64,000 nt of DNA, taken from the NCBI GenBank assembly GCA_028564705.1, contig JAPXFQ010001399.1, forward strand, positions 251,001-315,000. Direction: 5' to 3'. Under the pieces are notes generated by a model, which ran no database searches, had not been told where the DNA came from, and saw only the letters and a program-made list of their open reading frames with translations. Of the stretch, positions 32,152 to 42,840 are shown in pieces. Made by a program: the position numbers and the translations under genes. Position 1 is the stretch's first letter, and each line of letters starts with the position of its first letter. This DNA comes from Apricaphanius iberus (lineage: Eukaryota > Chordata > Actinopteri > Cyprinodontiformes > Aphaniidae).

Positions 32152-32922
32152 ATATCTGGAGAGTAGTAGAAAAGAAAAGTAGAAGGTGTGTTAGGGTCAG
32201 TTGAGTCTGAAAAAGGATATTTTTATGTCTCCTAATTCTTAAGTCTATTAGCAATGTACGGTGTGAGGGAGATGGAGTTGAGGAGGGCTGCCGGACCGGG
32301 CTGCATCCTCCCCTTGCCGGATCGGGCTGAACACTCCATCTCCCTCTACTCCCTGCCTGGAAATCCAGGAGGAAAGAAGGAAGTAAGTGGGTAAGTATTG
32401 TAGTGCTTATGCATCTCTCCTTGCTCATAGGACTGTGCCCTCTCCAGAATCTATGTATTAGAGAGATAATATTATTGGTAAGTGATATAATTGGAGTAGA
32501 TACAGGCCCGCTCTTCCGAAAACTCTGGCATTATCTTTGTCCATCACTTTCTTGCCTTAAAACCTGGTGTAAATCGTTTTCTGTCCTGATTCATGATTCA
32601 ACCTTTGCTCAATTCTCTAATCATTTTATTCTGGTAAATTAATACATTACTTTTAGAAATCGGACAGGGATTATAAGGTCTAGTGTCTATATAAGTAACT
32701 ATAAGCTTTATCAAAAAGGAAGGTTTTAAGCCTAGTCTTAAAAACAGACAGAGTATCTGCCTCACAAACTAAAACTGGGAGCTGGCTCCACAGGAGAGGA
32801 GCCTGATAACTAAAAGATCTGCCTCCTATTCTACTTTTTGAAATCCTAGGAACTACCAGTAGACCTGCATTCTGAGAACGAAGTGCTCTGTATGGAACAT
32901 ATGGAACAATCAGATTTCTGAT

Positions 32923-33614
32923 TTACGATGGAGCTTGATTATTAAGAGCTTTATACGTAAGGAGGAGGATCTTAAACACTATTCGGGATTTAACAGGGAG
33001 CCAATGGAGAGAAGCCAAAACAGGAGAAATGCTATCTCTCTTTTTAATATTCATCAGAACTCTTGCTGCAGCATTTTGGATCAACTGAAGGCTTTTGATT
33101 GCATTTTGTGAACTTCCTGATAATAAGGAATTACAGTAGTCCAGCCTCGAAGTCACAAATGCATGGACTAGTTTCTCTGCATCACTCCTGGACAGGATGT
33201 TTCTAATTTTAGCAATATTACAAAGGTGAAAGAAAGAAATCCTAGAAACCTGTTTATTATGAGTTTTAAATGTCATATCTTGGTCAAAAATTACAGGTTC
33301 TTTACATTATTTCCAGAGGCCAAATTAATGCCATCCAGATTAAGTGATTGACCTAGCAGTTTCCTTTTTAAAAGTTCTGCTCCAAAGACAACAACCTCCA
33401 TCTTGTCTGAATTTAGAAGCAGAAAATTCAGAGTCATCAAAGTTTTTATGTCTTCCAGACATGCTTGGTATCTACCTAACTGATCGGTTTCATCAGGTTT
33501 TATGGATAAATATAATTGTGTACCATCAGCATAACTGTGGAAATTCATACCATGTTGTCTAATTATTTTACCAATTGGAAGCATATATATAATAAAAAGA
33601 ATCGGTCCAAGCAC
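32923..33614 (-). pseudogene. L2-B ORF2, RT end and carboxy-terminal domain, broken
   Basis: Two frames carry it. 33291-33614 has [20 protein letters not shown], then SYADGTQLYL, where the second catalytic Asp of YADD is Gly. 32923-33276 has [20 protein letters not shown] and [15 protein letters not shown] frameshift and small deletion near 33280 separate them, and a stop near 32920 removes the final segment. Compared with L2-A, the RT is clearly dead. Confidence 0.88.
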
Positions 33615-33766
33615 AGAACCCTGTGGTACTGCACAAGTAACCCTTGAGTGTGAAGAAGATTTATCATTGACATGAACAAACTGGAATCTGTTGGACAGAT
33701 ATTAATCAAACCAACCTAGTGCTGTTCATTTATCCCTACATGTTCGAGCCTTTCTAAGAGAATATT

Positions 33767-35638
33767 ATGATCAACTGTGTCAAAAGGGACTACAGGACTA
33801 AGATGGCGCCGCGGATGGACGCCTCGGTACTTCGCTCCCTAGTACTTATTTTACTTTTTTGCGTAGTTTTCTGCACTCCCTCTGCTATTAAAATGAGCAA
33901 AGAGGAAATCTTACAAATAGGGCTATCCAGTGCCGGACTTTTTTCACCGGTTTTTAATCAACCAGATTGCTTTATGGAGATTCTGACTGGAGGAGCAGCA
34001 GTGCTCTGTGGATTTAGACGGAGACGCCGACGAGGGAAACGAGCTGGTGTGCTCGTTAAATTGCGACAGCGGGGATTACGCACCACTCTCCCATCCATAC
34101 ACCTGGGGAACGTCCACTCTCTGCCTAACAAAATGGATGAATTGCTCCTTCTCCTATCCAAGAACTCCAACTTTCGTCGTTCTGCCGTCTTTTGCTTCAC
34201 TGAAACCTGGACCAGTGAACACATGCCGGACAGGGCACTACAGCTGCCGCGCTTCCAGCTTTTCCGAGCGGACCGCTGCACGGAACTGTCTGGGAAGTCA
34301 AAGGGGGTAGGAACGTGTTTCTACATTAACGAAGGTTGGTGTACAGATGTCACAGTGTTAAAGAAGACATGCAGCCCTCACCTACAGTCTTTCTTTATAA
34401 ACTGTAAACCATTTTATTCACCCCGGGAGTTCGCCTCGTTTGTGCTGGTCGCTGTATACATTTCACCACAGGCGTCTGTAACGGAGGCGTTACATCACCT
34501 CGCCGACCAGATCACAGACGTGGAGAAAACTCACCCGGACTCTCTGCTAATCATTCTCGGGGATTTTAATAGAGCAAATCTCAAACTTGAACTGCCTAAA
34601 TATAGACAACACGTGACGTGTCCCACCAGGGACATGAACACTTTAGACCACTGCCACACCACAATAAAGAATGCATATCGCTCTTTCCCCCGTGCCGCTT
34701 TGGGACTTTCTGACCACTGCCTGGTCCACCTCATCCCATCTTACAAGCAGAAGCTGAAATCTGCCAAGCCTGTAGTAAGAACTGTGAAGAGATGGACAGA
34801 TAAGTCAAAGATGCAGTTACAGGCCTGCTTTGACTGCTCTGATTGGAGCGTCTTTGAAGCAGCAGCCTCAGACCTGGACGAACTGACTGAAACTGTGACA
34901 TCTTACATCAGCTTTTGTGAGGACATGTGTGTGCAGACCAAAACCTTCTGCACGTTCAACAACAATAAACCATGGTTCACTGCAGAACTGAGACGCCTAT
35001 GCCAGGACAAGGAGGAGGCCTACAGGAGTGGGGATCGGGACCTGTACAAGCAGGCCGGGAACAAGCTGACAAAGGAGATCAAGGCAGCAAAAAGGAACTA
35101 TAGTGTAAAACTGAAGGAGCGTTTTTCTGCCAACGACTGTTCTGCAGTTTGGAAGGGCCTGCAGACCATTACCAACTACAGGAGACCGTCCCCCCACCCT
35201 GTGGGGAGCCCCCGCCTGGCTGAGGACCTCAATGACTTTTTCTCCAGGTTTGAAACAACATTCACACCTTCCACCTCCCCCACCATCTCCATCACAAAAG
35301 GCCTAGCATCACCCCAAACCATCCCCATACCTGACCCCCTGCCTGCGCTGACGATCTGCGATGAGAGACAGATCGACAGAGACACTCCTGATGGAGTGTC
35401 TCTGTCCTGTCTGAAAGTCTGTGCTGACCAACTGGCTCCCATCTTCACTCAGATCTTCAATAACTCCCTGGAGCTGTGTGAGGTCCCCTCCTGCCTCAAA
35501 CGCTCCACCATCATCCCGGTTCCCAAGAAGTCCCCTGTCCCAGGATTAAATGACTACAGACCAGTCGCCCTGACATCTGTGGTCATGAAATTCTTTGAGC
35601 GACTGGTGCTGTCCCACCTGACAGGAGGCAGCAGGTGA
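33767..35638 (+). pseudogene. Rex1-A endonuclease and RT amino-terminal half
   Basis: The 623-codon frame includes some 20 codons of L2 sequence before the real start, which is the ATG of [10 protein letters not shown] (33803). The endonuclease has [37 protein letters not shown] and [12 protein letters not shown] linker with [15 protein letters not shown] and the first RT block [20 protein letters not shown] follow. It stops just after [11 protein letters not shown] at an internal deletion. The endonuclease looks intact. Confidence 0.9.
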
Positions 35639-36684
35639 AACTGGGTAACTTCATATCCAGCACCCGGTTCCTCAGCATCGGCGCCCCCCAGGGATGTGTT
35701 CTCTCCCGACTGCTTTTCTCCCTTTACACCACTGATTGCACGTCAAGAGACCCTTGTGTGAAACTCCTGAAGTTTGCAGATGACACCACCGGCATTGGAC
35801 TCATCCGTGACGGCAACGAGTCTGCATACAGAAGGGAGGTGGAACAGCTGGTCCTCTGGTGCAGTCAGAACTACATGGAGCTAAACCCGCTCAAAACTGT
35901 GGAGATGACAGTGGACTTCGGGAAGAAACCCCCTTCAACATCTCCTCTCATAATCACCAACAGGTCAGTCCCCACAGTGGAGTCTTTCAGGTTCCTAGGA
36001 TCCACCATCACACGGGACCTCCCACATTGACTCTATAAGGAAGAAGGCCCAGCAAAGGCTGTACTTTCTGCGTCAGCTCAGAAAGTTCAACCTGCCTCAG
36101 GAACTGCTGACCATATTCTACACAGCAATAGTCCAGTCTGTCCTGACCTCATCCATCTCTGTCTGGTTCGGATCCACCACCAGGCAAGACAAGGACAGAC
36201 TGCAGAGAACAGTCAGGTCCTCAGAGAGGATCATAGGTACTGATCTTCCCTCCATTGATGACCTATTCCGGGCCAGGGTCAGGAAGCGGGCCAGAAAAAT
36301 CGCCACTGACCCCTCACACCCTGGCCACAATTTGTTCAGGCTCCTCCCCTCAGGCCGGCGTTACAGAGCGCTGTACGCCAAAACCACCCGACACAAGAAC
36401 AGTTTCTTCCCCCAGGCTGTCGCTCTGATGAACTCTGAATAGTCACAAAGTCTGAGTCCATTCACATGAACAATAAACTAAAAGTCTGCACTGCTGTATA
36501 TACTTACTGTACATTAACCCTGGTTTGGTGTATATATTATCCTTCATTATTTATTTGTATTTATTTTTATTTCCGTTTTTAATTTCACTTACTTAAGTTC
36601 TGTACTGGAGAGAAAAGTTGCCGTAGTCAAATTCCTTGTATATGTCATACTTGGCCATTAAAGCTGATTCTGATTCTGATTCTG
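33788..36684 (+). mobile_element. Rex1-group LINE (copy Rex1-A), nested in L2-B
   Basis: The plus-strand LINE starts near GGACTACAGGACTAAGATGG and ends with a tail AAAGCTGATTCTGATTCTGA. The L2-B sequence on the two sides is continuous when it is removed, with a short AAAGG-like duplication. The ORF has endonuclease and RT parts but lacks the RT centre. The 3' end has KKAQQRLYFLRQLRKFNL, the conserved Rex1-type block, then a ~250-bp UTR. Confidence 0.9.
35635..36440 (+). pseudogene. Rex1-A RT carboxy-terminal half, after an internal deletion
   Basis: The frame resumes with LGNFISSTRFLSIGAPQGCV, then LKFADDTTGIGLIRDGNESA (motif C intact) and VDFGKKPPS. A frameshift near 36027 follows, after which the block QQRLYFLRQLRKFN and the tail RRYRALYAKTTRHKNSFFPQ are in another frame. 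Compared with Rex1-B, the segment with motif A (FSSAFNT) and its surroundings is missing, so polymerase activity is lost. Confidence 0.88.
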
Positions 36685-36706
36685 AAAGGAAGCACTGAGA
36701 TCTATG

Positions 36707-38523
36707 CTATGATGTGCTATGATGAGCTCTAAAACCTGACTGAAATTCCTCAAACATATTGTTGCTGTTTAGATGCTCACATATTTGATTAGCAACTATT
36801 TTCTCAAGAATTTTGGATAAGAAAGGAAGGTTAGATATAGGTCTGTAGTTAGCTAAATCATCTTGATCCAGGGAGGGTTTCTTAAGTAAAGGCCTAATTA
36901 CAGCAACCTTAAATTCCTGTGGCACATATCCATTTATTAAAGATATATTCATCATGTCTAGGATAGGGCCAGTAACCAGAGGGAACACTTCCTTAAATAA
37001 TTTGGTTGGTATTGGGTCTAACATACAAGTTGAGGGTTTAGATTAAACTAATATTTGTGATAATTCCGAAAGTTAAACAGAATCAAAATGTTACAGACAT
37101 AAAAATGGTTCTACAGTTCTCCCTGATACTGCCTCAGTTGCTGAGAGAGGTTAGTCATATTTGGGAGAATGCCAAGGATTTTATTCTTTATAGAATGTAT
37201 TTTACTTATGAAGAATCCCAAAAAGTCATCACTACTGAGAGAAGGGGGAATAGTTGGCTCAACAGAGCTATGACTCTGTGTAAGTTTGGCAACTGTACTA
37301 AAAAGAAACCTAGGATTGTTTTTATTTACCTCTATTAATGATGAGAAATATGCTGTTCTAGCTTTTCGAAGGGCGTTTTTATAAAGTAGTAGACTATTTT
37401 TCCAACTTAGAAAGAAATCATTTAAGTGTGTAGAGCGCCATTTTCTCTCCAGTTTCCTAGTATTCTGCTTTAAAGTACACAACTCTGCAATAAACCAAGG
37501 AACCAGCCTCCGATGTCTGATTACCTTCTTTTTTAATGGGGCTACACTGTCTAGTGCCAAACGCAGTTAGGAAGTAATACTTTGTACCAGACCATCAATT
37601 TCTGATGGGTTAGTGTTGGAATTACTGCCATCCACTGTGGTATTCTGAGATACATACGGAAACAAGAATGAAACAGATTATTTAAAACTTGTTACAGCAT
37701 TGTCTGATAAAGTTCTACTGTAATTAAATTTTCTTTCAGATTTGGGAACGTTGAGTAAAGTAAATTCAAAGGTTATCAAAAAATGGTCAGATAGGACTGG
37801 GTTATGTGGGAGGACTATTAGTTCATCACACTCAATGCCGTATGTCAGTACAATGTCTAAAGTGTGTTGAGCAGAGTGTGTGGGTCCCTTCACTTTCTGA
37901 GTCAAGCCAATTGAGTCTAAGATAATGTTAAAGGCTGCAGTTAAGCTATCACTTTCAGTGTCCACATGAATATTAAAATCCCCTACTATAATTACCTGAT
38001 CAGTGTTTAAAACTAAATCAGTTAAAAAATCTGAGATCTGGTCCAAGAATTGAGAGTAAGGGCCTGGTGGACAATACAAAACCACAAACAAAAGTGGTTT
38101 TAATGTTTTGCAGTTTGGATGAGGGAAACTAAGGATTAGAGGTTCAAAAGATCTGTAGTTAATAATTGCTCAAGGGAAAATTTGCAAATCTGAATGAAAG
38201 ATGGTTGCAACTCCTTCCCCTCGCCCAGTACTTCTAGGAATGTGAAAATTTTGATAATTGGTAGGAGTTGACTCATTTATAATGACAAAATCCTCATGCC
38301 AAAACCAGGTTTCTGATCGGCAAAATAGATCAATTTTATTATCACATATCAAGTCATTTACTAATGAAGTCTTTGAGGAGAGGGATCTTATGTTTAGTAA
38401 ACCACATCTAATTACTCTATTTTCTTGTTTGGTCCGAGTCGTATTTATTTTAATGAGATTTTCCGAGTTTGCTTTTGTCAGGTTAACTTTTAGTCTATTT
38501 GATTTTGGCCGTGGGCAAGACAC
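36707..38523 (-). pseudogene. L2-B ORF2, endonuclease and RT amino-terminal part, broken
   Basis: Four frames carry it in order. 38170-38523 has [13 protein letters not shown] and then RSETWF. 37678-38091 has [15 protein letters not shown] and [10 protein letters not shown]. 37111-37560 has APLKKKVIRHRRLVPWF and [20 protein letters not shown]. 36707-37024 has [31 protein letters not shown] and [10 protein letters not shown]. Frameshifts and stops separate them. In the first, the usual AETW is SETW. Confidence 0.88.
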
Positions 38524-38616
38524 TGTCTCAATGGGGTATTGAGTGGGTAATAGTACCGAAGCTGTAGAGAGGTGGGTTAAACTATGACTCTGCTTCCTGG
38601 TCTGGACCCTGGTTTG

Positions 38617-39177
38617 TCAGAGTTTTGAAGGACCAATAAATTTATCCAGATTCCTAGACAGAAGAGCTGCTCCATCCCAAGTGGGATGGATGCCATCTCT
38701 CCGGATCAGACCAGGTTTTCCCCAAAAAGTTTTCCAGTTATCAATGTAGCCCATGACTATGGTCGATGGTGTCTCTGAAGCCATGTTTCGGACTATGGAA
38801 CTGCCAATTACCAGAGTCTGTTCCTCAGTGGGTGCGTCACTGAGTGGGGAAAATCTGTTAGAAACGCGGACAGGTTGGTGGTTCCCTTTGGGCAGAGAAG
38901 TATGCTTTCTACGTACTGTCACCCAGCCGGCCTGAGATCCCAGCTGCGTGGGTTTTGTTGGTTCCGCGCTGGCTAACGGGCCTTGGCTATTTACTGGATT
39001 CTCAACAGCGCGGAGCCGGGCCTCTAACTCTGAAACCCTCACCTCCAAAGTTACGAAAATGCTACATTTATTACACTTACCATTATCACTAAAAGAGGCG
39101 GGAGAGTAACTAAACATCTGACACAGTGGGGGGAATGAGAGATGGAAGCCATAGCTGCTACGAAGCTGAGCTAACAA
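38617..39177 (-). pseudogene. L2-B ORF1, coiled-coil and esterase with internal deletion
   Basis: The 186-codon frame has a CxxC pair (GKCNKCSIF, residues about 33-42), a short coiled coil (EVRVSELEARLRAVE), a basic linker and the first esterase block VIGSSIVRNM. It jumps almost directly to the last block [14 protein letters not shown]...DGIHPTWDGAA. The central blocks, including the one seen as FVVFSGPLP in L2-0, are missing. The nucleophile block (GSS) and the Asp/His block are kept, but the domain cannot fold normally. Confidence 0.8.
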
Positions 39178-39302
39178 ACTAGCGAGACCCTAGCACACCG
39201 AGAACAACTGTGTGAAACACAAATGGTTCCCAAAACGTAAAGTACACCGACTGGAAATAAGTGTAGTAGTTTGCTTGTGTGTTAAAAATAACTTAGAAAG
39301 AC

Positions 39303-39619
39303 ATTCAACACAGGGTTCTGTGCATGGACCGATTCTCTTTACTATATATATATGCTTCCAATTGGTAAAATAATTAGACAACATGGGATACATTTCCACA
39401 GTTATGCTGATGATACACAATTATATTTATCCATAAAACCTGACGAAACCAATCAGTTAGGTAGATTACAAGCATTTCTGTAAGATGTAAAACTTGGATG
39501 ACTCTGAATTTTCTGCTCCTAAATTCAAACAAGACAGAGGTTGTTGTCTTTGGACCAGAACCTTTAAAAAGGAAACTGCTAGGTCAATCACTTAATCTGG
39601 ATCGCATTAATTTGGCCTC
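39303..39619 (+). mobile_element. L2 LINE copy L2-C, first part (RT)
   Basis: This is a plus-strand L2 RT segment starting inside the QGSVLGP block (here QGSVHGP). LFTIYICFQL, then [22 protein letters not shown] codons near 39395-39430, then [20 protein letters not shown] follow. It is 5' truncated. An L1 begins at about 39620 and L2-C resumes at about 49300. Confidence 0.87.
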
Positions 39620-40106
39620 TTGTTTACTTACAGAAAATCAAACACTGAAAGAAGACGTTAAAAGACTCACGGACGGGATGACGCAGCTGTCTGGAGAAAA
39701 TAAAAGATTCAAGGAGTCGATCTAAGATATCCAGGCCCGATCCATGAGAGATAATCTTGTCTTTTCTGGGATACCAGAGCAGGCTGAGGAAGATGCTGAA
39801 ACAACCGTCCGACAGTTCATCCAACATCAGCTAAAACTGCCAAGCCACATGGTTAAAAACATAACCTTCCATCGGGTTCACCGGCTCGGAGGTAAGAAAC
39901 CCAACAACACCCGCCCACAACCAATTGTTGCCAAATATGAACATTTTAAACAGAAAGAACAGTCCAAAGGATGTGGGAGAGAGCTGCGGGGGACGAATTA
40001 CAGTGTCAGTGATCAATTTCCGAAAGAAATCCTGGACAGAGGAAATTGTTATTTCCAATTAGAAAGAAACATATTAGTTAGGGCTGTAAAGCTACAGTTA
40101 CTGTAG
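39620..40106 (+). pseudogene. L1 ORF1 (RNA-binding protein), 5' truncated
   Basis: A coiled-coil stretch (ENQTLKEDVKRLTDGM) ends at a stop near 39725. It is followed in the next frame by the RRM-like core SMRDNLVFSGIPE, then ITFHRVHRLGGK, then the carboxy-terminal domain with IVAKYEHFKQKE. This is the order of transposase_22-type L1 ORF1 proteins. The amino-terminal half is missing. Confidence 0.82.
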
Positions 40107-40383
40107 ATAAACTGTGTGTTAACGATCAGCCGTTTAGGGACCCTCAGGTTACTCCTTGGCTATATTAGCCATATTTAACAGAGTCTAGATAGAAGTTGTT
40201 TTATCAAACAACTATAGTTTAAAGAAGCACAGCTCAGCAGGTTGTTTATATTTGTAAATGTGGGTAGGGGTAGGACTGTGCACTAGATTGACTGCTTTAT
40301 TTTTTCTTTTTTTTTCACATTTGTGTCACCAAATCTCTTTATGACTTTTATTCCTTTTTCTTTCACACACACAGACTTTTATC
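40107..40383 (+). other. L1 inter-ORF segment with a deletion into ORF2
   Basis: No frame is open. ORF2 homology starts only after the first endonuclease blocks, so part of ORF2 has been lost here. Confidence 0.5.
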
Positions 40384-40848
40384 ATGGCATATTCATGTTT
40401 TTTCATCATGCTATCATTCTTAACTATACATAACCAAAAGTTATGTATAGTTAGTGTATATGGTCCAAATGTTGACGACCCCTCATTCTTTCATACTTTC
40501 TTCTCGGTTTTGACTAATCACCTGGATTGCTCACTTGTTCTTGGGGGAGATTTCAATTTTGGATTAAATGAAGAAATGGACAGGCTCAGTACAGCAGGGA
40601 CTCAGCGCAGCTGGCAATCCATAGATATAGTTAAACAGTACATGAGCGATTATGGACTTTGCGATGCATGGCGATCGCTTCATCCCAACGACAGAAAATA
40701 CACTTTTTACTCAAATGTCCATCATTCTTATTCTAGATTGGACTATTTGTTAGTCAGGAGCTCACTGTTGAATGACATTTCAGACACTGAGATACATCCT
40801 ATAGTTATCAGCGATCATGCTCCTGTTTCTTTAAATTTAGCAAATTGA
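40384..40848 (+). pseudogene. L1 ORF2 endonuclease, central and carboxy part
   Basis: The frame reads LCIVSVYGPNVDDPSFF, then SLVLGGDFNFGLNEEMDRLS, then KYTFYSNVHHSYSRLDYLLV and HPIVISDHAPVSL. GDFN and SDH are the catalytic motifs of the apurinic-like endonuclease of L1. The amino-terminal strands with the E metal ligand are missing, so it is inactive. Confidence 0.9.
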
Positions 40849-40859
40849 ATAACAACACT

Positions 40860-41690
40860 TCAATATAAAAATTGGAGATTTAATACATCATTATTTAAGG
40901 ATAGAGAATTTATTAAATATACTGAAAAAGAATGGGCTTCATACATGGAATTTAATGATCTCCCTGGTATGTCGCCATCCACTCTCTGGGAGGCAGGGAA
41001 AGCTGTGATTAGAGGTAAAATAATTTCATTCTCATCAAACAAAAAGAAAACAGAAAATAAACATGTTCAGGAATTAGAAGAAACTATCAAATCATTAGAA
41101 ACTTCCCTGGATAAAGAGAGCTTAAGCAAAATACAGAAAGCAAAATTAGAATTAAATGAAATTATTAATAAACGGACACAGTTCTTAATCCAAAGACTTT
41201 GAATAGAAAACTTTTAACATAGTAATAAATCAGTTAAAAATAAAGAAAGAAAAAACAACTATATCTACAATCAAAGACAAAATCGGGAATATAATATATG
41301 ATCCTGAAAGAATAAACAACACATTCAAAGAATTTTATGAGACTTTATACACACCGGAGATAAACCCATCAAATAATGAAATTGAGAAATTTCTGGATAA
41401 AATAACTCTTCCTAAACTTTCAGACAGTCAAGCAAAGGCCCTGGATTCACCGCTAACAGTGTCTGAACTCCAGGAGGCCCTCCAATCCATGCTTAATAAT
41501 AAAGCTCCAGGCCCAGATGGATATCCAATAGAGTTCTATAAAGAATTCTGGAATATTCTGGCACCAACATTTTACAAAATGTTACGGGACACAAAGAAAA
41601 ATGGTCGATTACCACCAAACATGAACTCTGCCTACATCAATCTTCTATTAAAACCAGGAAAAGACCCTATGACCAAAACCAGGAAAAGAA
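40860..41690 (+). pseudogene. L1 ORF2 linker and start of RT, broken
   Basis: 40945-41202 has the linker KAVIRGKIISFSSNKKK and a coiled coil. After stops and a frameshift, 41459-41680 has NNKAPGPDGYPIEFYKEFW and then YINLLLKPGKDPM, the RT-0/RT-1 blocks. The frame is cut by Rex1-B. The last 45 bases contain a short direct duplication of AAACCAGGAAAAGA. Confidence 0.87.
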
Positions 41691-41799
41691 CCTATTCTAG
41701 AATTGTACTGCTCTGCGTGGCTGCATGTTGAAGTGGCTCTGTTAGCTACACATTCAGTTTTTTGTTTTTTTTTTACGTCCATATTATTTACCAAGAGAG

Positions 41800-42840
41800 T
41801 TCACCAGTGTTATTTTGGCAGTTGTTTATATTCCACCTTCAGCTGTTGCCGACCAGGCATGAGATGTCATCAGTTCTGTTGTTGCTAAGCTACAGACCCA
41901 GCACCCGAATGCATTTGTGGCAATTTCTGGTGATTTTAATCATGCCTCGCTCTCTTCTACACTTCCAACATTTCAACAGTTTGTCAGCTGCTCCACAAGA
42001 GAAAACAAGACCTTGGATTTGTTTTATGCAAATGTAAAGGATGCTTATATGTCCAAACCAAGACCTCCGCTAGGACAATCAGATCACAATCTTGTCTTTC
42101 TCTGCTCAGAATATGAACCACTTGGTCAAAGGCAACCTCCGACAAAGAGAACTGTTAAAAAATGGTCAAATGAAGCTGAAGAAGCCCTGCAGGGTTGCTT
42201 TGAGTCCACAGATTGGATGACTCTTTGCCAGCCACATGGAGAGGACATAAATGCCATGACTGGGTGTGTGACTGAATACATAAACTTCTGTGTGAACAAC
42301 ATTGTCCCCTCCAGAACAGTTACATGCTTCCCTAATAACAAACCATGGATCACCAGTGAGCTGAAGGAACTGCTGAACAAGAAAAAAAGAGCCTTCAGGG
42401 AGGGAGATAGGGAGTTATTAAGAAGTATACAGAAGCAACTAAAAGTCAAGATCAGAGACAGCAAGGAGGCTTACGGGAAGAAGCTGGAGAACAAACTACA
42501 GAGGAACAATATAAGAGATGTCTGGTCTGGAATGAAAAAGATCACAGGCTTTAAGCACAGGAAGGACTGGATAGATGGAAGTGTGGATAGTGTCAATGAA
42601 CTGCACACATTCTTCAATAGGTTCAGTTCAGGAACAAGCTCAGCATCATCATCTCCTGTTTCCATCCAGAGAGACATCCGACTCTCCTCTGACCCACACC
42701 TGTCCTGTCACACCTCAGATGTTTTATCTTCCACCTCAGTCATGAACTCTTCTTCTTCCACAACTTTGTCTCCGACCAAGTCAGGAGATTCCGTTACCCC
42801 CTTTACCTCACCTTCCCACCTATCTTTTTCTAAAAGTTAG
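41800..42840 (+). pseudogene. Rex1-B endonuclease, carboxy part and linker
   Basis: An early piece (VILAVVYIPPSA, about 41807-41850) is separated by one frameshift or stop from the main frame 41917-42840. That frame has VAISGDFNHASL, then LDLFYANVKDAYMSK, then LGQSDHNLVFL (SDH) and CFPNNKPWITSELKELLNKK. It ends with a TAG at 42838-42840, directly followed in the same frame by the RT frame. Confidence 0.9.

Larger units (their letters stand above)
31262..33787 (-). mobile_element. L2 LINE copy L2-B, 3' part
   Basis: The minus-strand tail (GAACTGGCGCTATATATA then poly-A) starts at about 31262. It is followed upstream by the L2 3' UTR and the end of ORF2. The segment is interrupted by a SINE at 31781-32151 and stops at 33787, where a Rex1 LINE begins. 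The L2 continues at 36685. Confidence 0.9.
36685..39302 (-). mobile_element. L2 LINE copy L2-B, 5' part
   Basis: The minus-strand sequence continues L2-B from within the RT through the endonuclease, ORF1 and the 5' UTR. About 90 bp are missing near 36710 compared with L2-A. It ends at about 39302, where L2-C starts in the opposite orientation. Confidence 0.88.

Noticed and set aside
33958..34310. Two other-frame or opposite-strand ORFs over Rex1-A.
   Set aside because: Shadows of the 623-codon endonuclease frame, which carries the recognised motifs.
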